A stretch of DNA of 5,202 bases from assembly GCA_958415865.1 (NCBI GenBank), contig CATYZV010000151.1:1-5202 (forward strand), read 5' to 3'. The position numbers and the translations under genes are program-made. Position 1 is the stretch's first letter, and each line of letters starts with the position of its first letter. Below, piece after piece: positions 1 through 5,202 of this stretch. A model generated the notes under the pieces. The model ran no database searches. It worked only from the letters and a program-made list of their open reading frames with translations, and was not told the DNA's origin. This DNA comes from an uncultured Selenomonadaceae bacterium. Its GTDB lineage: Bacteria; Bacillota; Negativicutes; Selenomonadales; Selenomonadaceae.

Positions 1-1
1 A

Positions 2-30
2 TAGACATAGCTGTCAATCTAATGTACAAT
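2..30 (+). promoter_or_regulatory. Likely sigma-A/sigma-70 promoter of purL
   Basis: A -35 box TAGACA (2-7, five of six matches to TTGACA) and a -10 box TACAAT (25-30, five of six matches to TATAAT) are separated by exactly 17 bases. The expected start of transcription is near base 37, giving a leader of about 50 nt before the purL start codon. That is too short for a purine riboswitch, and none is visible here, although another promoter or leader could lie upstream of the window. No operator that I recognise, such as a PurR-type box, is visible in these 88 bases. Prediction from sequence only. Confidence 0.6.
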
Positions 31-75
31 AAAGCTAATAAGGCATTTATTATATTAACCAGCATAAACTTTAAT

Positions 76-91
76 GGAGGTTTAGGAAGTG
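76..91 (+). promoter_or_regulatory. purL ribosome binding site with GTG start
   Basis: GGAGG (76-80) lies 8 bases before a GTG codon at 89-91. This decides the start, because the ATG at 74-76 overlaps the Shine-Dalgarno and runs into a stop after three codons. The protein read from this GTG begins MSVRRLYVEKRPGF, which matches the usual amino terminus of this PurL type, so a later start is unlikely. Confidence 0.85.
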
Positions 92-3000
92 TCCGTTAGA
101 AGATTATACGTTGAAAAACGTCCTGGCTTTGATGTCCAGGCACAGAAACTGTATGCAGATTTGAAAGAGCTGTTCCCGATCGACGGAGTGAAATCCGTCC
201 GGGTCATCCGCCGCTACGATGTAGAAGGCCTTGATGACAGTGAATACGCTCAGGTCAAACCTGTCGTATTTTACGAACCACCGGTTGATGTATGTTATGA
301 AGAAGAACTGCCTGCAATTGAAAATGCGCGCGTCTTTGCCGTGGAAGCTTTGCCGGGCCAGTTCGACCAGACGGCAGATTCTGCTGCTCAGTGCGTGCAG
401 CTCGTAACGCAGAAAGAACGCCCTGAGATCCGCACTGCTAAAGTGATCGCTCTCGTCGGTGAAATGGATGACGATACATTTGACAAGATCAAGCACTACT
501 GTATCAATGCAGTTGAATCACGCGAAGCCTCGCCGGAAAAGCCCGAAACTCTAGCTATGGTAATGCCGCAGCCTCCCGATGTTAAAATCATGACGGGCTT
601 TACGTCCCTGAGTGATGATGAATTGGTAAAACTCCGTGCTGAATTGGGCTTGGCAATGAGTGAAGAAGATTTTAAATTCTGCCAGACGTATTTTGCAGAT
701 GAAGAAAAAAGAGATCCTTCTATTACGGAAATCCGTGTAATCGACACGTATTGGTCTGACCACTGCCGCCACACGACATTCACCACTGCCATCGACAATG
801 TAGAAATTGCAGACGGCAAATACGCTCCTGCTTTTGCAGCGGCTTATCAGCTGTACCTGAACGACCGCGAACAGCTGGGCAGAACGCATAAGGACATCAC
901 TTTGATGGACATCGCAGTGATGGGCATGCGCAAGCTGCGCGAAGAAGGCAAGCTCGACGATCTCGATGTATCGGAAGAAATCAATGCGTGCAGCATCGTT
1001 GTCAAAGCCGATATCGACGGCAAGGAAGAAGACTGGCTCGTTATGTTCAAGAATGAAACGCACAACCATCCGACGGAAATCGAACCTTTCGGCGGTGCGG
1101 CAACGTGCCTTGGCGGTGCTATCCGCGATCCGCTGTCGGGCCGTTCTTACGTATATCAGGCTATGCGCGTAACGGGTGCAGGAGATCCGCGTCGCAGCCT
1201 CTCTGAGACTATTCCGGGCAAGTTGCCGCAGCGCAAGATCACGCGCGGTGCAGCTCATGGCTACAGTTCTTACGGCAACCAGATCGGTCTTGCTACCGGA
1301 CAGGTACATGAAGTCTATCATGAAGGCTTTGTAGCAAAACGCCTTGAAATCGGCGCAGTTGTAGCAGCAGCACCGAAAGAAAACGTAGTCCGCGCTGTAC
1401 CGCAGCCGGGCGATGTAATCATCCTCGTGGGCGGACGCACGGGACGCGACGGCATCGGCGGTGCGACCGGCTCTTCCAAAGAACACACGCTAGAATCTCT
1501 GACGGAATGCGGTGCAGAAGTTCAGAAAGGCAATCCGCCGACAGAACGCAAATTGCAGAGATTGTTCCGCAATCCTGAAGTAAGCCGTCTGATTAAACGC
1601 TGCAATGACTTCGGCGCAGGCGGTGTAGCAGTTGCCATCGGTGAACTCACGGACGGGCTGGTAATTGAGCTTGATGCGGTCAAGAAGAAATACGAAGGCC
1701 TCGACGGCACGGAACTTGCCATCTCCGAATCGCAGGAACGCATGGCTGTCGTAGTAGAAGCTAAAGATGCAGCTAAGTTTATCGCTGAAGCTGCTAAGGA
1801 AAACCTCGAAGCAGGTCAGGTGGCAGTCGTAACGGCAGATCCGCGCCTTGTCATGCACTGGCGCGGCAAGAACATCGTCAGCATCAAACGCTCTTTCTTG
1901 CAGACGAACGGCGTACAGCAGCACGCCGATGCACTTATTGAAAAACCTGCTGATGAAACGTATTTCGCCGGTACTGTCAAAAAAGGCGACATTAAAGACA
2001 CTTGGATCAGTACGCTCAAAGATCTCAATGTATGCAGCCAGAAGGGCCTTGCCGAACAATTTGACTCCACCATCGGTGCCAACACCGTATTGATGCCGTT
2101 CGGCGGCAAGACGCAGATGACTCCGTCTGAAGGTATGGTAGCAACGCTTCCTTTATTGAAGGGAACGACCAACACCGCTACGGCTATGACTTTTGGCTTC
2201 AATCCTTACCTCATGAGCTGGAGCCCGTTCCACGGCGCAGTTTATTCCGTCGTTGAAGCACTGGCAAAAATGACGGCACTGGGCGGCGACTACAGCAAGG
2301 CACGCCTCACCCTGCAGGAATACTTTGAAAGCCTCGGCAAGGACAAAGACAAATGGGGCAAGCCGTTTGCCGCACTCCTCGGCGCGCTCTGGGCACAGCA
2401 TCAGTTCGGCACGGCAGCCATCGGCGGCAAGGACTCTATGTCCGGTACATTTATGGATTTGACTGTACCGCCGTCTTTAATCGCCTTTGCCCTCGACATG
2501 GTAAAGGCAGATGCAGTCATCTCGCCGGAATTCAAGCAGGCCGGCCATGTAGTGGCAGCCGTTCCTGCACAGCGCGACGAACTCGATCTGCCCGTCATGG
2601 ACAAGCTCAAGGCAAACTTCACTAAAGTCTATGAACTCATCAGCGCAGACAAAGCAGCGGCAGCGCAGAGCATCGGCGTAGGCGGCATTGCAGCAGCTGT
2701 TACGAAGATGACGCTCGGCAATAAGCTGGGCTTTAAATTCGCCGCTGATTTCGATGCAGACAAATTATTCGCCTGCGACTACGGCACTATTCTCGTAGAG
2801 TTGAATGATGTAGACGATCTCAAGCTGCTTGACGGTACCGGCGCATACGTACTCGGTGAAGTTACGGCAGATAATGCTATCACCTGCGGTGATGCGGTCA
2901 TCACTTTGACTGAAGCGCAGGCTGCTTACACCAAGCCGCTTGAACAGATATTCCCGACTCACGTGCGCAAATCCACGGGTGAAGCAAAGGCCGCTGAAAG

Positions 3001-3841
3001 CTACAGCGCCAAATCCATCGTCAAGACTCCGCTGAGCTTTGCAAAACCGCGCATCTTCATCCCCGTATTCCCCGGCACTAACTGCGAATACGACACGGCT
3101 AAAGCATTCAACCGTGCAGGCGGCGACGCTGAAACTCTCATTATCAAGAATATTACCCCGTCAATGGTAGAAGAATCGGTCGAAGCCATCGTCAAAGGCA
3201 TAGAAAAAGCACAGATCATAATGCTGCCCGGCGGCTTCTCCGGCGGCGACGAACCGGACGGCTCCGGCAAATTCATTGCGGCAATGCTGCGCAATCCGCG
3301 CATCACAGAAGCAGTGCGCGATCTTCTGAAACACCGCGACGGCTTAATGCTCGGCATCTGCAACGGCTTCCAGGCACTCATAAAGCTCGGACTCGTGCCG
3401 TACGGCGACATCACTGAACTCACGCCAGAAAATCCGACGCTGACTTACAATGAAATCGGCCGCCACGTATCGTGCATGGTAGAAACGAAGATAGTTTCCA
3501 ACCTCTCCCCTTGGTTCAGCAACGTCAAAGTCGGCGATGTGCACCGCATTGCCGTATCACACGGCGAAGGCAGATTCATCGCTTCCCCCGAAGTGCTGGC
3601 AAAATTAAAAGCCAACGGACAGATTGCAACGCAGTACGTCAACGCAGACGGCGACGTATCCATGGACATCGAAGCAAACCCCAACGGCTCTGTATGGGCT
3701 ATCGAAGGCATCACCAGCCCCGACGGACGCATCCTCGGCAAGATGGGCCACTCCGAACGAATCGGACGCTGCATAGCCAAGAACGTTCCCGGCGAAAAAG
3801 ACCAGAAACTGTTTGAAGCAGGCGTAGCATATTTTAAATAA
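89..3841 (+). CDS. purL: Phosphoribosylformylglycinamidine synthase, single-chain form (PurL with fused PurS- and PurQ-like parts)
   Basis: This cytoplasmic enzyme catalyses the fourth step of de novo purine synthesis, converting FGAR, ATP and glutamine to FGAM, ADP and glutamate. Its 1250 residues are close to the ~1240 aa clostridial/streptococcal single-chain class (the TIGR01857 type) and shorter than the ~1295 aa enterobacterial form. Domains in order are a PurS-like amino terminus (about 1-155), a linker (about 168-205), the duplicated synthetase core (about 206-970) and a class I glutaminase (about 986-1250). Visible motifs are SDHCRH with the conserved His225, ETHNHP at 323-328 followed by FGGAATCLGG, GGRTGRDGIGGATGSS at 448-463, NDFGAGG at 506-512 and GGKDSMS at 779-785. 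The glutaminase has the oxyanion-type PGGFS (1047-1051), nucleophile Cys1091 in GICNGFQ, and His1221/Glu1223 in MGHSER, so all catalytic residues are present. The frame is intact from its GTG start to TAA. It has its own promoter and terminator, so it is probably monocistronic. Family assignment is very secure. Confidence 0.98.
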   Translation: MSVRRLYVEKRPGFDVQAQKLYADLKELFPIDGVKSVRVIRRYDVEGLDDSEYAQVKPVVFYEPPVDVCYEEELPAIENARVFAVEALPGQFDQTADSAAQCVQLVTQKERPEIRTAKVIALVGEMDDDTFDKIKHYCINAVESREASPEKPETLAMVMPQPPDVKIMTGFTSLSDDELVKLRAELGLAMSEEDFKFCQTYFADEEKRDPSITEIRVIDTYWSDHCRHTTFTTAIDNVEIADGKYAPAFAAAYQLYLNDREQLGRTHKDITLMDIAVMGMRKLREEGKLDDLDVSEEINACSIVVKADIDGKEEDWLVMFKNETHNHPTEIEPFGGAATCLGGAIRDPLSGRSYVYQAMRVTGAGDPRRSLSETIPGKLPQRKITRGAAHGYSSYGNQIGLATGQVHEVYHEGFVAKRLEIGAVVAAAPKENVVRAVPQPGDVIILVGGRTGRDGIGGATGSSKEHTLESLTECGAEVQKGNPPTERKLQRLFRNPEVSRLIKRCNDFGAGGVAVAIGELTDGLVIELDAVKKKYEGLDGTELAISESQERMAVVVEAKDAAKFIAEAAKENLEAGQVAVVTADPRLVMHWRGKNIVSIKRSFLQTNGVQQHADALIEKPADETYFAGTVKKGDIKDTWISTLKDLNVCSQKGLAEQFDSTIGANTVLMPFGGKTQMTPSEGMVATLPLLKGTTNTATAMTFGFNPYLMSWSPFHGAVYSVVEALAKMTALGGDYSKARLTLQEYFESLGKDKDKWGKPFAALLGALWAQHQFGTAAIGGKDSMSGTFMDLTVPPSLIAFALDMVKADAVISPEFKQAGHVVAAVPAQRDELDLPVMDKLKANFTKVYELISADKAAAAQSIGVGGIAAAVTKMTLGNKLGFKFAADFDADKLFACDYGTILVELNDVDDLKLLDGTGAYVLGEVTADNAITCGDAVITLTEAQAAYTKPLEQIFPTHVRKSTGEAKAAESYSAKSIVKTPLSFAKPRIFIPVFPGTNCEYDTAKAFNRAGGDAETLIIKNITPSMVEESVEAIVKGIEKAQIIMLPGGFSGGDEPDGSGKFIAAMLRNPRITEAVRDLLKHRDGLMLGICNGFQALIKLGLVPYGDITELTPENPTLTYNEIGRHVSCMVETKIVSNLSPWFSNVKVGDVHRIAVSHGEGRFIASPEVLAKLKANGQIATQYVNADGDVSMDIEANPNGSVWAIEGITSPDGRILGKMGHSERIGRCIAKNVPGEKDQKLFEAGVAYFK

Positions 3842-3858
3842 GATGCAGATTCTGCAAT

Positions 3859-3908
3859 AAAAAGGGGACTGTGAAAATGATTGCGAAATCATTCACAGTC
3901 CCTTTTTT
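3859..3908 (+). terminator. Intrinsic terminator of purL
   Basis: GGGACTGTGA (3865-3874) pairs perfectly with TCACAGTCCC (3893-3902). After a two-base AA bulge, ATGA (3877-3880) pairs with TCAT (3889-3892), leaving an 8-base loop. Six T follow (3903-3908) and five A precede the stem, so it can also act on the opposite strand. It begins 18 bases after the purL stop. A small TGCAGA/TCTGCA inverted repeat (3844-3856) lies between the stop and this terminator. Confidence 0.93.
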
Positions 3909-3913
3909 CTATG

Positions 3914-4002
3914 CGGAAAAACAGCAGCACTAAATCTGCATAGCTAAACTCGCTTCGCTCAGACATACCTCTGTAGATTTAGCACTTCTGTTTTTCAGCC
4001 GG
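3914..4002. repeat. Imperfect palindromic intergenic element (REP/MITE-like candidate)
   Basis: The arms are 3917-3940 and 3972-3995. AAAAACAG (3917-3924) pairs with CTGTTTTT (3988-3995), and TAAATCT (3931-3937) pairs with AGATTTA (3975-3981); a few mismatches and one G-T pair separate or extend these blocks. Outer CGG (3914-3916) can pair with CCG (3999-4001). The 31-base loop holds CTCGCTTCGCTCAG, whose complement includes GCGAAGC, a heptamer known to form an unusually stable DNA mini-hairpin. There is no open reading frame with a start and no T-tract, so it is not a plain terminator. Similar GCTTCGC-centred palindromes occur as dispersed repeats in some bacteria; whether this one is repeated cannot be told from a single copy. 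Confidence 0.45.
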
Positions 4003-4027
4003 ATTAAAATAGAATTTACCGTGCCTT

Positions 4028-4063
4028 GGCAGCATTTTTTGATGTTGATTGCTGCCTATTTTT
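4028..4063 (+). terminator. Terminator-like hairpin without an assigned gene
   Basis: GGCAGCA (4028-4034) pairs perfectly with TGCTGCC (4050-4056) around a 15-base T-rich loop, followed by TATTTTT (4057-4063). The T-tract fits termination on the + strand only. The purL transcript should already have ended 120 bases earlier, so this may be a back-up terminator, the end of an unrecognised short + strand transcript, or a decayed element. The long loop makes it a weaker terminator than its neighbours. Confidence 0.45.
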
Positions 4064-4084
4064 CATGATTAGTTTTTAACTATG

Positions 4085-4107
4085 AAAAAGACCGCTGCCA
4101 CGCGGTC
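4085..4107 (-). terminator. Intrinsic terminator ending the candidate small RNA
   Basis: On the - strand GACCGC (4095-4090 on the opposite arm) closes with GCGGTC in a perfect 6-bp GC-rich stem (4090-4095 with 4102-4107) and a six-base loop, followed directly by five T (complement of 4085-4089). Upstream A residues can extend the stem by pairing with the T-tract. There is no comparable T-tract on the + strand, where AATTTTCC follows, so the orientation is clear. Confidence 0.75.
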
Positions 4108-4168
4108 AATTTTCCAAATAGATTCAAGAGAGGAAGCCGACGCGCGAACATCAGGTATCTCTCTTTCT
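4085..4168 (-). ncRNA. Candidate small structured RNA (~84 nt), family not recognised
   Basis: A consensus promoter (4203-4175) and an intrinsic terminator (4107-4085) on the - strand bracket a region with no convincing protein gene; the predicted RNA runs from about 4168 to 4085. Its 5' half folds into a hairpin: AAGAGAG pairs with CUCUCUU, then a symmetrical 4x4 internal loop (AUAC opposite CUUC), then CUGAUG with CGUCGG (two G-U pairs) and a six-base loop UUCGCG. An unpaired A/U-rich linker (about 4126-4108) joins it to the terminator hairpin. Hairpin, single-stranded linker, U-tailed terminator is the usual layout of a trans-acting small RNA or of a type I antitoxin RNA. It lies downstream of larE in the same direction but has its own promoter. 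I do not recognise a named RNA family; a 23-codon ORF inside it is probably not real, because its stop lies beyond the predicted transcript end. Confidence 0.45.
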
Positions 4169-4174
4169 CTTTAT

Positions 4175-4203
4175 ATTATAGCGCAGTATAAACGAAATAG
4201 CAA
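4175..4203 (-). promoter_or_regulatory. Promoter of the candidate small RNA
   Basis: Read on the - strand, TTGCTA (4203-4198, four of six matches to TTGACA) and a perfect TATAAT (4180-4175) are separated by exactly 17 bases. The predicted start is an A near 4168. The promoter sits between the larE 3' hairpin and the small RNA, pointing away from larE, which argues for a separate transcription unit rather than larE read-through. Confidence 0.55.
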
Positions 4204-4212
4204 CGAAAACAG

Positions 4213-4250
4213 AAGCACTTGCAAATGATAATATCATAGGCAGGTGCTTT
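4213..4250. terminator. Long hairpin at the larE 3' end, probably a bidirectional terminator
   Basis: AAGCACTTGC (4213-4222) pairs with GCAGGTGCTT (4240-4249). After a 2x2 internal loop, ATGATA (4225-4230) faces TATCAT (4232-4237), so almost all 37 bases are symmetrical. It starts 8 bases past the larE stop, as expected for its terminator, but the following T-run on that strand (CTGTTTTCG) is modest. On the + strand TTTTATTGTATTATTTTT follows, and the one irregular pair (4219/4243) becomes a U-G wobble rather than an A-C mismatch. It may therefore work better against transcription entering larE from downstream. Confidence 0.65.
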
Positions 4251-4257
4251 TATTGTA

Positions 4258-5067
4258 TTATTTTTCTTTATCGAGCAGTATATTATTGCTGCCTTTTTTA
4301 TAGCCGCCCATATCTATGGTTACAAATTTAAAGCCGAGTGCTTTGATGGCTTTTTCTATCGCTTCGCGCACGGGTGTTTGGCAGATGGCTGCTATTTCGT
4401 TCGGCTCTACTTCGATGCGGGCAAGCTCGCCGTGGTGGCGCACGCGCACCTGTCCTTTGGCGTAGTGGCGCACTATGTGTTCTGCTTTGCCGACTTGAAT
4501 CAATCTCTGTTCTGTTACGGTCAGCCCGTATACGAGGCGCGAGGCGAGGCAGGCGGAGCTGGGCTTGTTCCAGACGGGCAGCTGCCAGTCTTTTGCCATC
4601 TGGCGGATTTCAGCTTTGGTGATGTGCAGCTCTAAAAAGGGGGATTTAGCGGAGGAGAATTCTTGCAGGGCTATCATGCCGGGTCTGTAATCGCCTTTGT
4701 CGTCTTCATTGGAGCCGTCGAGGATGTATTTAAGCCCTAGTTTATCCATATAGGACTGCATTGTCTTAAAGCGATTGATGTGGCAGTAGTAACAGCGCAT
4801 TTTATCGTTGGCGGTGAATCGGCTGTCTGACAGGTCATCAACTTTGATTACTTCATGTTTGATGCCGATGGTCTTTGCCGTTTGGCGTGCTTCGGCAATT
4901 TCTTCGTCTGTCATCAGAGCGGAGGCCCCGGTCAGGGCGATGGCTTTATCGCCTAGAGCTTCAAATGCTGCTTTGGCGAGCACGGAGCTGTCCACGCCGC
5001 CCGAAAAACCGACTGCTACTGAGCCGTACGATTTGATTAAATCTATGAGCTGCTGTTGTTTTGTCAT
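4258..5067 (-). CDS. larE: ATP-dependent sulfur transferase LarE (nickel-pincer cofactor biosynthesis), three-cysteine type
   Basis: LarE activates a carboxylate of pyridinium-3,5-biscarboxylate mononucleotide with ATP and inserts sulfur, making the thio groups that bind nickel in the lactate racemase (LarA) cofactor; it acts in the cytoplasm. The 269-residue length is typical. SGGVDSS (22-28) is the PP-loop for AMP/pyrophosphate, DGSNEDDKGDYRPG (117-130) is the conserved substrate-side segment, and the end carries the family signature IDMGGYKKGSNN (251-262). Cys173 in SSACLASR matches the sacrificial Cys176 of the Lactiplantibacillus plantarum enzyme. Cys92 and Cys95 (RCYYCH) are also present; that enzyme lacks this pair, but LarE proteins reported to hold a [4Fe-4S] cluster (Thermotoga maritima, Methanococcus maripaludis) have it. 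This copy is therefore probably cluster-dependent and catalytic rather than self-sacrificing (inference). The ATG start is backed by GAGGT 9 bases upstream. No larA, larB or larC is in the window. It converges on purL. Confidence 0.93.
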   Translation of the reverse strand: MTKQQQLIDLIKSYGSVAVGFSGGVDSSVLAKAAFEALGDKAIALTGASALMTDEEIAEARQTAKTIGIKHEVIKVDDLSDSRFTANDKMRCYYCHINRFKTMQSYMDKLGLKYILDGSNEDDKGDYRPGMIALQEFSSAKSPFLELHITKAEIRQMAKDWQLPVWNKPSSACLASRLVYGLTVTEQRLIQVGKAEHIVRHYAKGQVRVRHHGELARIEVEPNEIAAICQTPVREAIEKAIKALGFKFVTIDMGGYKKGSNNILLDKEK

Positions 5068-5076
5068 GGTGATGAT

Positions 5077-5081
5077 ACCTC
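5077..5081 (-). promoter_or_regulatory. larE ribosome binding site
   Basis: GAGGT on the - strand (5081-5077) lies 9 bases before the ATG at 5067-5065. It supports this start over any internal one, and the encoded protein begins just before the PP-loop as in other LarE proteins. Confidence 0.8.
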
Positions 5082-5137
5082 ATTTACATTTTATTGATAT
5101 TACATAGGTGTTTTATAGGAAAAATTAGAACGCATTA

Positions 5138-5146
5138 ATTATACCA
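5138..5146 (-). promoter_or_regulatory. Extended -10 promoter of larE
   Basis: On the - strand TGGTATAAT (5146-5138) is a perfect -10 hexamer preceded by the TGn extension. No good -35 hexamer is found at 16-18 bases upstream, which is common for extended -10 promoters. Transcription would start near 5131, leaving a leader of about 64 nt in which I see no strong hairpin or riboswitch. Confidence 0.55.
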
Positions 5147-5182
5147 TATACTATTTATGAAATGTTTTCGGGATAAAAAATC

Positions 5183-5191
5183 TGCTATAAA
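5183..5191 (+). promoter_or_regulatory. Possible divergent extended -10 element pointing out of the window
   Basis: TGCTATAAA (5183-5191) resembles an extended -10 on the + strand and could serve a gene beyond the right edge, divergent from larE. There is no convincing -35 box, and AT-rich spacers produce such matches by chance, so this is weak. Confidence 0.2.
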
Positions 5192-5202
5192 CTTTATTTA
5201 TC

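Noticed and set aside
38..52. Short AATAA/TTATT inverted repeat in the purL leader as an operator.
   Set aside because: Five AT pairs in AT-rich sequence are expected by chance.
31..88. Possible purine riboswitch or attenuator in the purL leader.
   Set aside because: Only about 50 nt separate the predicted start from the GTG, and no aptamer-like helices or terminator are visible.
551..1486. Long - strand open frame (about 311 codons) opposite purL.
   Set aside because: It lies wholly within the secure purL frame, its composition is that of an antisense shadow, and it has no recognisable domain.
3940..4068. An open + strand frame running through the palindromic loop and into the 4028 hairpin, ending at TGA 4066-4068.
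   Set aside because: It has no ATG start until 4042 (8 codons) and only a GTG at 4021 (15 codons), with no ribosome binding site; it cannot be supported as a gene.
4080..4151. A 23-codon - strand ORF (starting MFARRLPLLNLFGK) inside the small RNA candidate, which could pass for a small basic-hydrophobic peptide or toxin.
   Set aside because: Its TAG stop (4082-4080) lies beyond the terminator T-tract, so the predicted transcript would end without a stop codon; the ATG is buried in the hairpin stem and there is only a weak GAGAG upstream.
4374..4635. Two + strand open frames of 82-85 codons opposite larE.
   Set aside because: Both are shadows of larE on the other strand with no convincing ribosome binding site; larE has clear family motifs in its own frame.

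Overview
The window looks like ordinary core-metabolism chromosome from a low-to-mid-GC Bacillota-type bacterium, most likely a gut-type anaerobe of the Negativicutes or Clostridia. This rests on the single-chain, clostridial/streptococcal-type PurL, the cysteine-rich LarE, strong GGAGG/GAGGT ribosome binding sites, consensus sigma-A-like promoters and AT-rich spacers. The genus assignment is an inference; no 16S rRNA or other marker is present. I see no mobile element, CRISPR array, tRNA or rRNA.

Layout. Bases 1-88 hold a good promoter and the leader of purL. Bases 89-3841 (+) encode a complete 1250-residue phosphoribosylformylglycinamidine synthase, with the PurS-like, synthetase and glutaminase parts in one chain. 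A strong intrinsic terminator follows 18 bases after the stop, so the gene appears to be transcribed alone. Bases 3909-4257 contain no convincing protein gene but a lot of structure: an 88-base imperfect palindrome with a GCGAAGC-containing loop, a terminator-like hairpin on the + strand, and on the - strand a compact promoter / structured region / terminator unit that looks like an ~84-nt small RNA gene. A 37-base hairpin then closes the 3' end of the next gene. Bases 4258-5067 (-) encode a complete LarE-type ATP-dependent sulfur transferase (269 aa) with three cysteines at the positions typical of iron-sulfur-dependent LarE proteins. Bases 5068-5202 hold its ribosome binding site and an extended -10 promoter.

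How they work together. purL and larE converge and are functionally unrelated: purL carries out the fourth step of de novo purine synthesis, and larE makes the thio groups of the nickel-pincer nucleotide cofactor. The other lar genes and the other pur genes are not in this window. The part that standard annotation would most likely miss is the intergenic region, chiefly the candidate small RNA at 4168-4085. No spectacular new system is evident; the small RNA candidate and the palindromic element are the best leads.
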